Made by a program: the position numbers and the translations under genes
Notes under the pieces: generated by a model
What the model was told of the DNA's origin: nothing
The model's input: the letters and a program-made list of their open reading frames with translations, nothing else
The model's database searches: none
Shown: piece after piece, positions 62,724 through 64,000 of the stretch
How the letters are laid out: the number at the start of each line of letters is the position of its first letter
How positions within the stretch are numbered: position 1 is the stretch's first letter
Assembly: GCA_016708875.1 (NCBI GenBank)
Contig: JADJFA010000004.1
Span: 310,001 to 374,000, forward strand
Source of the DNA: Lewinellaceae bacterium
Lineage (GTDB): Bacteria; Bacteroidota; Bacteroidia; Chitinophagales; Saprospiraceae
Direction: 5' to 3'
Length of the DNA: 64,000 nt

Positions 62724-63998
62724 TTAGTGCCAATTCACTTCGTAAATATCGTCGTCGGTGGTAGTGGTTTTTGTTTCACCGTCCTTGCGATTGGAGGAAA
62801 AGAAAGCCGCTTCACTACTTTTTTTAAGCACAAAAAAGTAGTCGTCGGCAGGGGAATTGATTGGAATTCCAACATTCTGCGGCTTAGACCAATGGGAGTC
62901 CTCTTTTTCGGTTTTAAATATATCCAGCCCTCCCAAAGAAGGGTGGCCCAAACTGCTGAACCACAACGTTTTTGTATCGGCTTGGTAAAAAGGCGTTACC
63001 TCGTCAGCCCCTGTGTTTACTACCCTTCCGAGATTTTGGGGAAATGAAAAATCTAGTTCCTCAGACTCCAGGGGGCGCTCGCAAACGTAAATATCCAAAC
63101 CTCCAAAGCCCCCTACCCTGTCGCTCGAAAAAAACAAGTATTCCACACCCTCCGCTTGTGCTACATGAGGGAACATGCAGGTGCTCCCTTCGAGATTGAT
63201 GTATGCCCGCAAACGCTCGGGCTCTGCCCAGCCCTCCTCCGTTCGGCGAATGCAAAAAATCGCGCAGGGAGATGAGGATACACTTCCACCGCTTTCTGCA
63301 AGACAGCCACCATCACATTGTGCATAGTAAAACCTGCTTCCATCGGGCGAAAAACTGCCGCTCCTGAACTTTGCTGAAACCTTGTCGGGAAGTACTGCCT
63401 CCTCGGGCAGCCCCCAATTCTCCTCATTTTGCCTGACTCGCATAAGTTTTGCCCGCGTTTCTGAAGCCAGTGAGAAGTATAGCAATTGATCAGAAAATGG
63501 AATGGGCGCAAACTCATTTTCCGGGCTGTTTAAGGCGTGCCGCCTTGGAAGAACGAATGTTGTACTATCTTGATTTTCAAAAAGTTGAAAGGCTAATTCG
63601 CATCCGGCAATTTCGTTTTCTGCGACCGAAACCAATACTGCTTTGAAATCGCCGCGATAGGTCTGGGCAAAGGTTTCAAATGCCAGAAGCGCCTCCTCAT
63701 AGCGCCCCTGTTGTTTGAGTGCGCGCGCATGTTTGAGTGCTGCGAGCGGGAAACGCGCATCCGTCAAAGCGGCACGGTAACAATCGGCTGCGCGCAGATA
63801 ATCACGTGCCTGAGCGTAGGCTTCGGCGGCTTGGTGGAGCAGTGCGGGATCGGAATTTTTGAGCCGACCGGCGCGTTCCCAAAGCTCGGCGGCGGCTAGG
63901 AAGTGGCCCGCATTGGCTTCCCGTTCGGCGCTTTTTAGGAGGGTGGGGAGGGGTTGGGTTCTAGCAGATTCTACAATAACCACCAGTCCCAAAAGCAT
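62724..63998 (-). CDS. TPR and PD40 (WD40-like) repeat protein, possibly 5'-partial
   Basis: 424 residues from the ATG at 63998, two bases from the window edge. The first residues (MLLGLVVIVESARTQ) look like the end of a signal peptide, so the true start may lie outside. TPR units at about 20-110 (AAELWERAGRLKNSDPALLHQAAEAYAQARDYLRAADCYRAAL; QGRYEEALLAFETFAQTY), then PD40-type propeller segments (SGSFSPDGSRFYYAQC; EYLFFSSDRVGGFGGLDIYV; TLWFSSLGHPSLGGLDIF; AFFSSNRKDGETKTT). Many Bacteroidota proteins of this type end with OmpA, like PorE of the T9SS; this one stops after the propeller. An envelope role is likely. Confidence 0.82.
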   Translation of the reverse strand: MLLGLVVIVESARTQPLPTLLKSAEREANAGHFLAAAELWERAGRLKNSDPALLHQAAEAYAQARDYLRAADCYRAALTDARFPLAALKHARALKQQGRYEEALLAFETFAQTYRGDFKAVLVSVAENEIAGCELAFQLFENQDSTTFVLPRRHALNSPENEFAPIPFSDQLLYFSLASETRAKLMRVRQNEENWGLPEEAVLPDKVSAKFRSGSFSPDGSRFYYAQCDGGCLAESGGSVSSSPCAIFCIRRTEEGWAEPERLRAYINLEGSTCMFPHVAQAEGVEYLFFSSDRVGGFGGLDIYVCERPLESEELDFSFPQNLGRVVNTGADEVTPFYQADTKTLWFSSLGHPSLGGLDIFKTEKEDSHWSKPQNVGIPINSPADDYFFVLKKSSEAAFFSSNRKDGETKTTTTDDDIYEVNWH

Positions 63999-64000
63999 CA

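Noticed and set aside
62724..63998. Calling the TPR/PD40 protein PorE of the T9SS
   Set aside because: It lacks the C-terminal OmpA domain and no other T9SS core gene is nearby.

Overview
The window reads as chromosomal DNA of a Bacteroidota bacterium, most likely from the Saprospiria/Chitinophagia side of the phylum. The evidence is many secreted proteins ending in type IX secretion (T9SS) sorting domains (type A, and one type B/gliding type), a TonB-dependent receptor, OmpA proteins with thrombospondin type-3 repeats, a DUF1800/DUF1501 pair, a DUF5690 transporter, the phylum-typical -7 promoter box TAnnTTTG, and few purine-rich ribosome binding sites. I found no rRNA, tRNA, CRISPR array, prophage or transposase gene.

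Layout. 1-12.8 kb: the start of a TonB receptor, a DUF4252/T9SS protein, and a block that looks like organophosphorus or phosphonate salvage. That block holds two YncE-propeller/phosphoesterase proteins (the first damaged), a minus-strand operon (DUF5690 transporter, small barrel protein, TIGR03364-type FAD oxidoreductase, glutathione peroxidase) and a plus-strand acetyltransferase plus phosphonatase-like HAD hydrolase. 12.8-22 kb: a T9SS protein, fumarylacetoacetase, a DUF1275 membrane protein, Kdo transferase (badly broken), a TPR protein, a barrel protein and a GlcD-type oxidase. 22.3-30 kb: a 37-codon peptide gene with a duplicated nonapeptide, a cysteine-rich unknown, a small secreted protein and a 2159-residue HYR/P-domain/dockerin/cohesin T9SS protein. 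30.5-39 kb: hydrolase, glycosyltransferase, small HTH protein, lipoprotein, MFS transporter and two tandem PA-domain T9SS paralogues. 39.3-47 kb: a BNR-like T9SS protein, DUF1800, DUF1501 and a gliding-type surface protein. 47-64 kb: msrA, OmpA, hemH, a DUF6580 protein, an M1 peptidase, rel, bacilliredoxin, a PMT-type glycosyltransferase, a second OmpA, an esterase, a UbiA-family transferase and a TPR/PD40 protein.

The most unusual property is not a gene. About one spacer in two holds a long, nearly perfect inverted repeat, and most differ in sequence from each other (arms 16-43 nt, some with no spacer at all). Several abut or overlap stop codons. At least three palindromes lie in frame inside coding sequence, and one of these (3278-3312) shares its 17-nt arm with an intergenic copy at 56761-56805. 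They look like small spreading palindromes; no transposase that could move them is in the window.

A second window-wide property is frequent single-base frameshifts, mostly in homopolymer runs, in eight genes including rel and waaA. I read most of these as uncorrected sequencing or assembly indels rather than gene decay. The spans below join the fragments.
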